The position numbers and the translations under genes are program-made. From positions 1-39,481 of the forward strand of contig JAXHUH010000145.1 in the NCBI GenBank assembly GCA_034211175.1: a stretch of DNA of 39,481 nucleotides, given 5' to 3'. A model generated the notes under the pieces. It had not been told where the DNA came from. It saw only the letters and a program-made list of their open reading frames with translations, and made no database searches. The DNA is from JAXHUH01 sp034211175. Lineage in GTDB: Bacteria > Actinomycetota > Acidimicrobiia > Acidimicrobiales > CAIXPF01. Positions 32,833 through 39,481 of the stretch are shown one piece after another (position 1 is the first letter of the stretch; the number at the start of each line of letters is the position of its first letter).

Positions 32833-32834
32833 GA
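32814..32834 (+). promoter_or_regulatory. Conserved palindrome, copy 5 (upstream of the DUF6325-SHOCT pair)
   Basis: GATCACCC (32814-32821), five bases, GGGTGAGA (32827-32834). The last two right-arm bases deviate. TACGGT (32855-32860), a good -10, lies 20 bases downstream, and ATG 32924 is 100 bases from the centre. The same architecture occurs 8-12 kb away around the LuxR-type regulator. Confidence 0.55.
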
Positions 32835-32923
32835 GACGCCGATCGGCACGGCACTACGGTCCGCCAGCGATGCTCCCGGCCGCGCCCGCGACGGACGGGA
32901 CCGGCGATCAGAGGAGGAGATGC

Positions 32924-33361
32924 ATGGCACTCGGACCGATCGAAGTGCTCGAGGTGGCGTTCCCCGGCAGCCGGTTCAACGGCCGGATCGTCCCGGAGCT
33001 CGAGCGGCTGGTGAACGCCGGGATCATCACGGTGGTCGACGGCATCCTGGTCCAGCGGAACACCGACGAGTCGATCAGCCTCGTCGAGTTCGAGGAGGTC
33101 GACCCGAACGACGACGCGGCACGGCTCGCGTCGGTGATGCAGCAGCTCGACCAGCTGATCTCCGACGAGGACGTCGACGCGCTCGCCTCGGGCCTCGCAC
33201 CGGGCGACTCCGCAGCGATCCTGGTGTTCGAGCACACCTGGGCCAAGGGCTTCCGGGACGCGATCGCCGATGCCGGCGGTGTCCTGGCCGCCTCGTTCCG
33301 GGTTCCCGGCCTCGTCGTCGACGAGCTGCTCGACGAGCTCCGCGCCCCCACCCCGGTCTGA
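32924..33361 (+). CDS. DUF6325 family protein
   Basis: A 145-residue protein. It reads LGPIEVLEVAFPGSRFNGRI, LERLVNAGIITVVDGILVQR, a middle acidic stretch (FEEVDPNDDAARLASVMQQL), and AAILVFEHTWAKGFRDAIAD, with alternating strands and helices of an alpha/beta, ferredoxin-like design related to DUF1269-type domains but without the glycine hairpin. Function unknown. ATG 32924 has GAGGAGGAG four to five bases upstream, a strong start. It is followed 14 bases later by the SHOCT gene. The palindrome at 32814 and this fold link it to the DUF1269/HdeD group. Confidence 0.8.
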   Translation: MALGPIEVLEVAFPGSRFNGRIVPELERLVNAGIITVVDGILVQRNTDESISLVEFEEVDPNDDAARLASVMQQLDQLISDEDVDALASGLAPGDSAAILVFEHTWAKGFRDAIADAGGVLAASFRVPGLVVDELLDELRAPTPV

Positions 33362-33375
33362 AGAGGAGACGAACG

Positions 33376-33765
33376 ATGCCGCTTGGACGCAGGGGCCGTG
33401 TGGGACGGCCCGGACTGCTCGGGACGATGGCCCGCACCGCGGTCGTCGCCGGTACCGCGAACGCCACGGTCGGCGCCATGAACCGTCGCCAACAGAACCG
33501 GGCGATGGCCGCGAACGAACAGCAGGCGAGCCAACAGGCCGCCTACGAGGCGCAGAACGAGCTGGCCGAGATGCGGGCGCAGATGGCTCAGATGCAGGCC
33601 AACCAGCAGGCGCAGGCCGCCCCGCAGCCGGCGCCGGCTGCCGCTCCCGCGGCGGCGCCCGGTGACGACCTGATGGGCAAGCTCCAGCAGCTCGCCGACA
33701 TGCGCAACGCGGGGATCCTCAGCGACGACGAGTTCGCGGCCGCCAAGGCCAAGCTCCTGACCTGA
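33376..33765 (+). CDS. SHOCT-domain protein
   Basis: A 129-residue protein. A basic and hydrophobic N-terminus (GRPGLLGTMARTAVVAGTAN) is followed by a Gln-rich coiled coil (about residues 40-80: QQNRAMAANEQQASQQAAYE, MRAQMAQMQANQQAQA), a Pro/Ala linker and the SHOCT motif at the end: DDLMGKLQQLADMRNAGILS, DDEFAAAKAKLLT. SHOCT domains are short oligomerisation motifs found at protein termini. ATG 33376 is preceded by AGGAGA. It lies in an operon with DUF6325; this pairing recurs in actinomycetes. Role unknown. Confidence 0.9.
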   Translation: MPLGRRGRVGRPGLLGTMARTAVVAGTANATVGAMNRRQQNRAMAANEQQASQQAAYEAQNELAEMRAQMAQMQANQQAQAAPQPAPAAAPAAAPGDDLMGKLQQLADMRNAGILSDDEFAAAKAKLLT

Positions 33766-33814
33766 GCCGTTCGAACCGCGTCGAGGCGCCGCAGCATCCG
33801 CCCATTCCGGCGTG

Positions 33815-33951
33815 ATGCTGCTGTCGCTCGTCCCGGCGATGGTCGGCGGGATCATCGTCCCGTCCCAGATCGTGATGCCATCGTCGTGGTGGTGAGCCTC
33901 GTCTTCGGTGTGTGGTTCCTGGTCCGGGCGCTGGATGGTCTCGGCGTGTGA
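33815..33951 (+). other. Two tiny overlapping hydrophobic reading frames
   Basis: ATG 33815 to TGA 33895 encodes MLLSLVPAMVGGIIVPSQIV and a WW end (26 residues). GTG 33892 overlaps its stop and encodes VSLVFGVWFLVRALDGLGV (19 residues). Both are hydrophobic; joined by a single frameshift they would make a one- or two-helix membrane peptide of about 45 residues. No ribosome-binding sequence is convincing. It may be a micropeptide gene, a decayed gene or chance. Confidence 0.2.
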
Positions 33952-33964
33952 TGACCGGCGGTGG

Positions 33965-34816
33965 TCAGCTCCCGGCGTCGCCTCCGGGCTGTGCGGTGAG
34001 GACGTCCGCGGCGATCCGCCCGGCGTCGGACGTGCGTGCGTCGTAACCGTCGTCGAGCAGCCGGCGGGGATGGAGCCCGTCGACGTGGCCCATGAACGGC
34101 GGGTGGATGCTGTAGCCCACCATCGCCTTGACCCGGTCGGAGTAGCGGGCGGCGCCGGGGCCGAGCGCCAGGGCGTGCTGCTCCTGCTGGCGGGCCCACG
34201 GCTCGCAGTACTGCGGGGTGATGGCGAGACGGGGGCGGTCGCTGCGGTTGCCGCCGCCCCGGTGCCAGAGCGTGCCGGCGAACAGGACCACCGAGCCGGC
34301 GGGCATCTCGACGGCGCGGAGGTCGGGGTGGTCGGCAGGCGGCCGCTCGTCGCCCCAACGGTGGCTGCGGGCGATGATCTCGGTCGCACCGTTGGTGGCG
34401 GTGAAGTCGTCGATCGCCCACACCGTGCTGATGCTGATCGGGGCGCGGGGCCGCGGCACCGGGTAGAAGCTGTCGTCGGTGTGGAGGTTCTGGGCGGTCT
34501 CGCCGGGCAGCAGGTTGATCGCCAGGTTGGCCGACAGCAGGTAGTTGGGCAGCAGCAGCTCGTCGAGCATGGCGATGACCCACGGATGCTCGACCAGTTC
34601 CGCCACCGACGGCGCCTTGGCCAGCAGCGCGGAGACCCGGTTGGTGCTGAACCCCTCGAAGTCGTTGCGGCCCTTGTGGGCGCTCTCGTCGAGCCACGGC
34701 GCCAGCTCCCGCCGGATGCGCTCGAGCGCCTCCTCGTCGATCGCCCGCTCCGCGATGACGAAGCCGTCCCGGTGGAACTGCTCGAGATCCGCGGCAACGG
34801 TTCGGGTGGACGTCAT
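33965..34816 (-). CDS. Phytanoyl-CoA dioxygenase (PhyH) family oxygenase
   Basis: A 283-residue Fe(II)/2-oxoglutarate-dependent oxygenase. It begins with LEQFHRDGFVIAERAI, a family signature. The iron ligands are LHTDDSFYP (HxD, His about 116 and Asp about 118) and the distal His in FAGTLWHRGGGNRSD, with an Arg further on (RPRLAI) for 2-oxoglutarate. The cupin core includes STVWAIDDFTATNGATEII. Start ATG 34816; AGGGGG lies about eight bases upstream. Its ATG overlaps the stop of the TetR gene (ATGA), so it is co-expressed with its likely regulator. The substrate is unknown. Confidence 0.9.
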   Translation of the reverse strand: MTSTRTVAADLEQFHRDGFVIAERAIDEEALERIRRELAPWLDESAHKGRNDFEGFSTNRVSALLAKAPSVAELVEHPWVIAMLDELLLPNYLLSANLAINLLPGETAQNLHTDDSFYPVPRPRAPISISTVWAIDDFTATNGATEIIARSHRWGDERPPADHPDLRAVEMPAGSVVLFAGTLWHRGGGNRSDRPRLAITPQYCEPWARQQEQHALALGPGAARYSDRVKAMVGYSIHPPFMGHVDGLHPRRLLDDGYDARTSDAGRIAADVLTAQPGGDAGS

Positions 34817-35463
34817 GACTGGCCCCCTGGCAGTGGTTGTTGGTCGGCATCGATACCGGCAGCGCCCGCGACGCACCGCCAGAGCTCGGCGGCGACGTCG
34901 TCAGCGGCCGGACGGGGGCGGCGACCGAGCGCCTCGGCAACGGCGCTGTGGGTGCCCCCGAGCATCGCTGCGACCAGCAGCCCGGGGTCCCGTCCCGTCG
35001 GGAGCTGGCCGTCCTCCTGGGCACGGGCGACGTTGCGGGCCCCCACGGCAATCGCCTCCCGCAGCCGGGTCGCGTTGGCGGCGGCCACCTCGCCGTCGCC
35101 CACGAGCCCCCCGATGATCACCGGCGAGAGCGGATCCGCGTACAGGAAGGCGACCCAGTCCGCGATTCGGCGGCGCTCGCGCCCTGCCCACGTCTCCTCG
35201 TCGTAGCGGCGGTACACCGCCGCCCGTCCGAGACGCTCGTAGAAGTCGTCGACGACCGCGACGAGCAGCCCGCTCCGGGTGCCGAAGTAGCGGTACGGCA
35301 GCCCCGCACTGACACCCGCCCGCGCAGCCACGGCCGTGACCTCGAGGTCGCCGGTCTCGACGAGCTCCGCGCCCGCGGCCTCGAGGATCCTCGCCCTGGT
35401 GGCCGCGCCGCGGCCTGTCACCGCGCCGTTCGTCCTCACCGGCGCCTGCACCTCGAGATCCAT
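34813..35463 (-). CDS. TetR-family transcriptional regulator
   Basis: A 216-residue TetR repressor. The N-terminal helix-turn-helix is TRARILEAAGAELVETGDLE, VTAVAARAGVSAGLPYRYFG, TRSGLLVAVVDDFYERL, the canonical pattern (Y-R-Y-F in the recognition helix). The C-terminal 150 residues form the ligand-binding helices and are not diagnostic. ATG 35463 follows a -10 TATGTT by six bases, which supports a leaderless start. Autoregulation through the palindrome at 35479-35491 is likely, with the PhyH oxygenase as operon partner, so the effector may be its substrate. The open frame continues upstream, but only from a non-coding region. Confidence 0.9.
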   Translation of the reverse strand: MDLEVQAPVRTNGAVTGRGAATRARILEAAGAELVETGDLEVTAVAARAGVSAGLPYRYFGTRSGLLVAVVDDFYERLGRAAVYRRYDEETWAGRERRRIADWVAFLYADPLSPVIIGGLVGDGEVAAANATRLREAIAVGARNVARAQEDGQLPTGRDPGLLVAAMLGGTHSAVAEALGRRPRPAADDVAAELWRCVAGAAGIDADQQPLPGGQS

Positions 35464-35469
35464 GCCGAG

Positions 35470-35498
35470 AACATAAGTTGAGTTCAACTCAGCGACAA
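35470..35498 (-). promoter_or_regulatory. TetR promoter with operator in the spacer
   Basis: On the minus strand TTGTCG (35498-35493), 17 bases, TATGTT (35475-35470), then six bases to ATG 35463. A 13-bp palindrome, TGAGTTCAACTCA, fills the spacer (35479-35491). Binding there would block the promoter. This is an unusually clean arrangement for an autoregulated TetR gene. Confidence 0.7.
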
Positions 35499-35536
35499 GC
35501 GAAATCCGGATCGGTTGTCGGTGGTGCACCCCGGCG

Positions 35537-36025
35537 TCAGCGTTCCTCCTCGGGCCGCAGGCGCCGGGCCGCCATGACATCGGCGGCGCCGAGCGCCCCG
35601 CTGACCTGGCGCAGCGCGTCGAGCAACTCGGCCGCCCGCTCCTCCCCCAGCGACGCGGCGACCTCTGCCGCGACCGCCCGTCGCGAGTCGCGGGCCGCCT
35701 CGACCGCCGCGTGGCCGGTGGCGCTGAGCTCGACGAGGCGCGCCCGACGGTCCGCCGGGTCCTCCCGCCGCTGCACGAGTCCACGCCGCTCGAGATCGGC
35801 GACCTGCTTGGATGCGGCCTGCTGGGTGACGCCGAGGGCCCGGGCGAGTTCGGTGACCGATGCCGGCCCCGGGACGAGGTGCTGGAAGACGTAGCCGTCG
35901 TTGAACCGGACCTCGGCGACGGCCCGCGTGTCGGCCAGCACCCGGTCCCCCAGCGCGGCACTGCACGCCTGCACCAGCAGGACGAGATCGTCGGCGATCG
36001 GCGATGGTTCTGGCGACTCAGCCAC
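35537..36025 (-). CDS. MarR-family transcriptional regulator
   Basis: A 162-residue winged-helix regulator. LALVQACSAALGDRVLA-like N-terminus (LVLLVQACSAALGDRVLADT) leads to GPASVTELARALGVTQQAASKQVADLERRGLVQ (in parts: TELARALGVTQQAASKQVAD), the MarR helix-turn-helix, then the wing EDPADRRARLVELSATG, with DxRxR as in the family. The C-terminus is helical. GTG 36025 follows TAACGT by six bases (leaderless). It is divergent from the PPOX gene across two inverted repeats (36038-36084) that it presumably binds. Ligand unknown. Confidence 0.9.
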   Translation of the reverse strand: MAESPEPSPIADDLVLLVQACSAALGDRVLADTRAVAEVRFNDGYVFQHLVPGPASVTELARALGVTQQAASKQVADLERRGLVQRREDPADRRARLVELSATGHAAVEAARDSRRAVAAEVAASLGEERAAELLDALRQVSGALGAADVMAARRLRPEEER

Positions 36026-36037
36026 ATCGCCACGTTA

Positions 36038-36084
36038 CACAACCATGGTTGTGCTCTTCGAGGTGCACAACTATGGTTGTGCAC
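36038..36084. promoter_or_regulatory. MarR/PPOX divergent promoter with two operators
   Basis: Site 1 is a perfect 16-bp palindrome, CACAACCATGGTTGTG (36038-36053). Site 2 has nine-base arms GTGCACAAC (36063-36071) and GTTGTGCAC (36076-36084) around TATG. Centres are 28 bases apart. For PPOX, TTGTGC (36049-36054) and TATGGT (36072-36077) form a -35/-10 pair with a 17-base spacer, each inside one site; seven bases then lead to ATG 36085. On the other side TAACGT (minus, 36037-36032) serves MarR, abutting site 1. Confidence 0.75.
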
Positions 36085-36561
36085 ATGCCCTCCACCCTTC
36101 TCCCCCTCGACGAGGTCACCGCCACCGCCCGCGAGATCGTCGAGCGGATCGTCTGGTGCACGGTCACCACCGTCACCCCCGACGGCGCGCCGAGGAACCG
36201 TCTGATGCACCCCGTCTGGCGGTGGGACGGCGACGCGCCCGAGGCCCTGGTCACGAGCCGCCTCACCCCGATCAAGCTCCGACACCTGGCAGCCAACCCC
36301 CACGTGAGCTGCTTCTACTGGGACCCGTCGCACGACACCGCCGCCATCGACGCCACCGCCGAGTGGGTCCCCGCCGAGGACATCCCCGAGGCGTGGGAGA
36401 CGATCCGCACCACCCCACCGCCGGTCGGCTTCGACCCGGCGATGATCTGGCCCGACGGCCCCACATCCGACGGCGTCGGCATCCTCCGGTTCACCGCCCA
36501 CCGCATCGTCGCCACCAAGGCCGCCCAACCCGGCCTCCGCTGGACCGCTGCACCAACCTGA
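36085..36561 (+). CDS. Pyridoxamine 5'-phosphate oxidase-family (split-barrel flavin-binding) protein
   Basis: A 158-residue PPOX-like protein. It shows EVTATAREIVERIVWCTVTT, PDGAPRNRLMHPVWRWDG, LVTSRLTPIKLRHLAANPHV and SCFYWDPSHDTAAIDATAEW, the split beta-barrel pattern of flavin-reductase-like/F420-dependent proteins. Such enzymes bind FMN, F420 or heme; which one here cannot be read. Length fits the family. It is divergent from the MarR gene, under the two palindromes, and likely repressed by that regulator. ATG 36085 is seven bases after TATGGT. Confidence 0.88.
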   Translation: MPSTLLPLDEVTATAREIVERIVWCTVTTVTPDGAPRNRLMHPVWRWDGDAPEALVTSRLTPIKLRHLAANPHVSCFYWDPSHDTAAIDATAEWVPAEDIPEAWETIRTTPPPVGFDPAMIWPDGPTSDGVGILRFTAHRIVATKAAQPGLRWTAAPT

Positions 36562-36938
36562 GGCCCGCCCGCGGACGAGTAGGAGCTCGCCGATCCGGCT
36601 CCCGCCACCCGCGGGCGACCACCAGGTGCCGACCGGACCGCGGACACCCAACGCCAGCCCGACGCACGGCGACCCGGGCAGGGCTGCACTCGGACGCAGT
36701 GGATGGGAACAGGCCGTCCCCAACCGACACCGCCGACGGGTCCAGCCGGTCGCAGCGTGCCAGGACCCCGAGCGATCCGCCCGCCACCCCCACAGCTCCG
36801 GCCAGCAGCCCGCCTGCCGAGCGGGACGCCCAGCCGGCGAGGCCGACGGAAGCCGGACTGAGCACCGGGCGCCACCGGCCCGCGCCGGGGCGCCCGCCGA
36901 CCGGCGGTTGCGTCCCTCCTTGAACTCGTCGCCGTCGC
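36562..36938. other. Intergenic stretch, nothing recognised
   Basis: A 377-base interval between the PPOX gene and the end of the HNH gene. Open frames here have no family resemblance and skewed low-complexity translation. I see no hairpin with a T tract, no repeat and no RNA gene. Confidence 0.5.
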
Positions 36939-38177
36939 TCACGGCGGATCGCTCCCGACCGGTAGCGGATCCCGTGCAGCTCGGCGCCCGAGGAGCCCGG
37001 CGAGCCGGTCGCGCTCGGTCTTGGCCCGGTGATGTGGCCAACAGCGAGGTTCGAGGTTGGCGAACGTGGTCGGCCCCCGGTTGGCGACCGGATCGATGTG
37101 GTCCCACTCCAACCCGTGCCTGCGATCGCACCCGGCTTCGACGCAGCTGACGCCGTCGAACTCCGACGGCGAGCCGAGCTCGAGGGCGGTGCGGAGCTCG
37201 GCGTTGAGGTGGCGCTTGAAGTGCTTCACCGTGTGGATCCGCACTCCGTCGTGGAGGACGGCCTTCACGAACGCATCCCGCTCGGCAGCGCGGACGACGT
37301 CGACCGGCACCGGCCCGCCACCAACGATGTGGCAAGCCTCGCCCCGGTGGGCGTGCCCACGTCGGTAGGTGTTGAGGTCGACCACGAACACCACGTCCGC
37401 CCGACCGGCCCGGCTCCCGTCGCCGCCCGAGCACAGCTTCACGAACGCGTCGGCCGCGTACGCCTCCCGAGGCTCGACCGCAGCCCCGCCATGCCTGGCC
37501 GCCGTCTTCGCGTCCCGGCGAAGCCGGTCGGCGATGCGGTCGAGCCGGTTCATGATCGGCACCCCGACCTCCGGCGCCAGCTCTCCCGCGTACTGGACGT
37601 TGCCCAGCTCGTTGACCCACCACCGATGGTGCCGGGCCTTGCGCCGCCGCTCGTGCAGCTCCGCCGGATCCGCAGCCTCCTGCCGCAACTTGCGAGCCCG
37701 ATCCTGCAACGCCCGCAAGCTCGCCTTCCGGGCGAGTTCGAGCAACTCCGCCTCCGAACCGGCAGCCTCCTCCTCGGCAGCGACGATCTCCTGCGCCTGC
37801 CGCAACGACACCCGCCCAGACGCCACCGCATCACGCGTCGCCGGACACGAGCCGAGCCTTGCCGACGTCTCCAGCGCAGACCGGGCCTCCCGCCGAGACG
37901 ACCCCGACAGCCGAGCGAGCCAATCAGCCTCGTCGGCACACCCCGCCTCCCGATGCGCGCCATCAGCGGCACCCCGAGCAACCACCCGAGCCTTCGCCGC
38001 AGCACACACCTTCTCAACAGAGCCAAGCTCCACCGCGAGAGCGACACAGTCGTCCGCCGACAACACCGCAGTTTCGAGCTCACCGAGCCGCGCACGCAGC
38101 CCCCGCGACAGCATCCACAACTGATTGCACAACCGCCGAACCCACGCCCGCCACACCTCCCCGCCCACTTCGACCAA
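36939..38177 (-). CDS. DUF222 protein with C-terminal HNH endonuclease domain (13E12-repeat type)
   Basis: A 412-residue protein. The N-terminal DUF222 region (about residues 25-300) has LGELETAVLSADDCVALAVE, ARGAADGAHREAGCADEADW, LARLSGSSRREARSALETSA and VSLRQAQEIVAAEEEAAGSE. The C-terminus has an HNH motif: CVEAGCDRRHGLEWDHIDPV, then NRGPTTFANLEPRCWPHHRA, with Cys pairs for zinc and His-Asp-His catalytic residues. These 13E12-type genes are abundant in actinomycetes, often as dispersed, fast-evolving repeats, possibly mobile or nucleases. The start is uncertain: a TTG at 38177 gives the longest form, ATG 38114 is an alternative before MLSRGLRARLGELE. It is the last clear gene of the window. 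Confidence 0.88.
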   Translation of the reverse strand: MVEVGGEVWRAWVRRLCNQLWMLSRGLRARLGELETAVLSADDCVALAVELGSVEKVCAAAKARVVARGAADGAHREAGCADEADWLARLSGSSRREARSALETSARLGSCPATRDAVASGRVSLRQAQEIVAAEEEAAGSEAELLELARKASLRALQDRARKLRQEAADPAELHERRRKARHHRWWVNELGNVQYAGELAPEVGVPIMNRLDRIADRLRRDAKTAARHGGAAVEPREAYAADAFVKLCSGGDGSRAGRADVVFVVDLNTYRRGHAHRGEACHIVGGGPVPVDVVRAAERDAFVKAVLHDGVRIHTVKHFKRHLNAELRTALELGSPSEFDGVSCVEAGCDRRHGLEWDHIDPVANRGPTTFANLEPRCWPHHRAKTERDRLAGLLGRRAARDPLPVGSDPP

Positions 38178-39481
38178 TAGCTACACCACAACAGTGAAAG
38201 GTCGTCCGCCGACCTCGAGGCAAGAACCAAACACTACTGGGAACGAGTGTTCGATGCAAGGCGAGACCGCAGAACTCGTCAACGTTCAAATCACGCACTG
38301 CGGCGCCTCCGCAAAGTGCGCATTGGCACACGGAGAGTTGTCGGCTGCCACTCACCTGACCGAGCGAATCTACTGCTCACTGAGAGCGCGCACTGAGCCT
38401 CACAACATCGAGCCTGAGGCCGAGACGAAGCCGTTGCCGCACAGAGCCATGCGCACTGACAGCCAGCGCCGTGTGCGGGTTGCCATTGCCCGTGGGCGCG
38501 AGCGGGCGTGCGGGACTGCTTCGGCGTGCTCCACTCCGCGGCTTGCACGGCAACCCGGTCGCCACCTCAGAGCGACAGCGTGAGCCCTGAAGCCGGTCCG
38601 GAGTGTTCCCTGGCCTCGACGGCTCGAGACCTCCACTGCAACGGTCCGGCGGGCCCGAGCCGCAGCCGTCTTGGGTCCGGACGGGCCTACCATCCGCACC
38701 CAGGCCCGACTGCAGCGAACTCCGCCAGCTGCCCCCGTCGACGCCTGAACTCGCTCACGGTGCTCGGCGAATCCCTCCACCGAGCTGGACGTCCAGAGCC
38801 ACCGGCCGAACATCGCAGCGGATTGGACGGCAGACATCGAGTCCGCCGGACGATGCGTGGCTCCACCATTGCAACCACCCGACGGGGGCACCTCGCTGCG
38901 ACCGCTCGGCGCCGCCGGACCAGAACGCCGAGTACCGTCCCAGCAGCCAACCGTCTTGTCGGGTGAGCGACGACCCGAGGGCCACGAGCAGAACCCAGCT
39001 CTGCAACAGGCGTCGGGCGCCGTCAGCACGGCCCGACCAAGCACGACCCGACCGACGCGAGTCATCCCCAGGCCAGGGGCAGTCGCTCCAGCGGCTCGAC
39101 GACGAACGCGACGCACCGCCCAACCCAGTACCAGGCGCTCCCCGACCGGAGGGAGGGGAGGCGCACTGCCCACCAGCGGGCGAGAGGCGCGGCGTCAAGG
39201 TGGAGCGCCCGCAGCGCAGCGAGGACGAACGACCTTGACGCTGCGACGACGCCCGCTACCCACCCGCAGCGGCGAGCGCCTTGCGCACGTCGCCACTACC
39301 CGTCGAGTGCGCGTGCGGCGCGCCCATGGCGTGCGTCGGCTCTGCGCTCTGCGCTTTACAGGCTCTTCGGATCTGAGCGGGGTGGGTGGCGTGCGGTGAC
39401 GTCGACCGGGGGCGGTTGAGGGGTCCGCGAACGAGAACAGGGGCTCAACGAATCTGGAGGTGTCTTACGTCAACCGGATCC
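38178..39481. other. 1.3-kb terminal stretch with no convincing gene
   Basis: The start (38178-38460) is AT-richer than the rest of the window. Frames longer than 100 codons exist on both strands (for example 38125-38583 plus and 38400-39173 minus) but their translations are Arg/Pro/Ser-rich, without family resemblance or good start signals. The last bases contain GGAG directly before a GTG (near 39460) that opens a short frame running off the window edge; it is too short to judge. It may be decayed coding DNA next to the HNH gene. Confidence 0.4.

Noticed and set aside
32118..32930. A 270-codon minus-strand frame covering the MscS remnant
   Set aside because: It is in another frame than the MscS match and is Arg/Pro/Ser-rich.
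34813..37623. One open minus-strand frame of 936 codons covering TetR and reading on upstream
   Set aside because: Only the TetR part has family character. Upstream it is antisense or out of frame to the MarR, PPOX and HNH genes, with Arg/Gly-rich translation. High GC makes such open frames common.
38400..39173. A 257-codon minus-strand frame in the terminal gap
   Set aside because: No family resemblance, no clear ribosome-binding sequence, skewed composition.
39474..39481. GGATCC at the right edge as a vector or linker sign
   Set aside because: A six-base site is expected by chance; no vector sequence is visible next to it.

Overview
This is a GC-rich window (I estimate about 70% or more, by eye) of almost entirely coding DNA. 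Genes are tightly packed, often with ATGA or GTGA stop-start overlaps and GTG starts. Gene content points to an actinomycete, most likely of the Acidimicrobiia type. Supporting genes are an Rv2466c-like mycothiol-dependent nitroreductase, a DUF222/HNH endonuclease, SigG-like and other ECF sigma factors, an AftD-like membrane glycosyltransferase, ComB, DUF4389, DUF6325 and SHOCT proteins. Many genes have a -10-like hexamer 6-7 bases before the start codon, as expected for leaderless mRNAs. The lineage is inferred from content, not from a marker gene.

Layout. Bases 1-121 encode a piece of an FGGY-type sugar kinase with different base composition; it breaks off abruptly, so the left end may be chimeric. 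229-7266 is a translationally coupled cell-surface glycan operon: GT4, small membrane protein, GT4, methyltransferase, and a giant GT-C protein with duplicated C-terminal modules. 7243-16239 is a mixed region: phosphatase, STAS-like protein, SigG-like sigma, VOC protein, channel-like protein, SDR, methyltransferase, DUF4389 protein, mycothiol-linked nitroreductase, and an ECF sigma coupled to a membrane protein. 16364-18348 is an ArsR-SRPBCC-YjbR-DUF2461 operon behind a palindromic operator. 18358-19284 is an exported intradiol-dioxygenase-like lipoprotein, and 19408-20096 is ComB.

20134-25533 is the most interesting part. A MalT-like LuxR regulator (frameshifted as read) is flanked by two paralogous 67-76 aa proteins, an HdeD-like membrane protein, a DUF1269 protein and a K+ channel. 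Most of these promoters carry one conserved palindrome: CATCACCC, five bases, GGGTGATG. A further copy lies before the DUF6325-SHOCT pair at 32924. I propose a small, probably stress-related regulon.

25553-30050 encodes a flippase-like protein with an embedded pseudokinase, coupled to a holin-like/phosphodiesterase fusion. 30088-32075 holds an MBL-fold hydrolase and a polytopic membrane protein. 32201-32832 is a scar: remnants of an MscS channel and an AI-2E-type permease, both lacking their 5' ends. 33965-36561 holds a TetR-PhyH operon and a divergent MarR/PPOX pair, each with clear operators overlapping their promoters. 36939-38177 is a DUF222/HNH endonuclease. The last 1.3 kb has no convincing gene. 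I saw no tRNA, rRNA, CRISPR array or intact insertion sequence.
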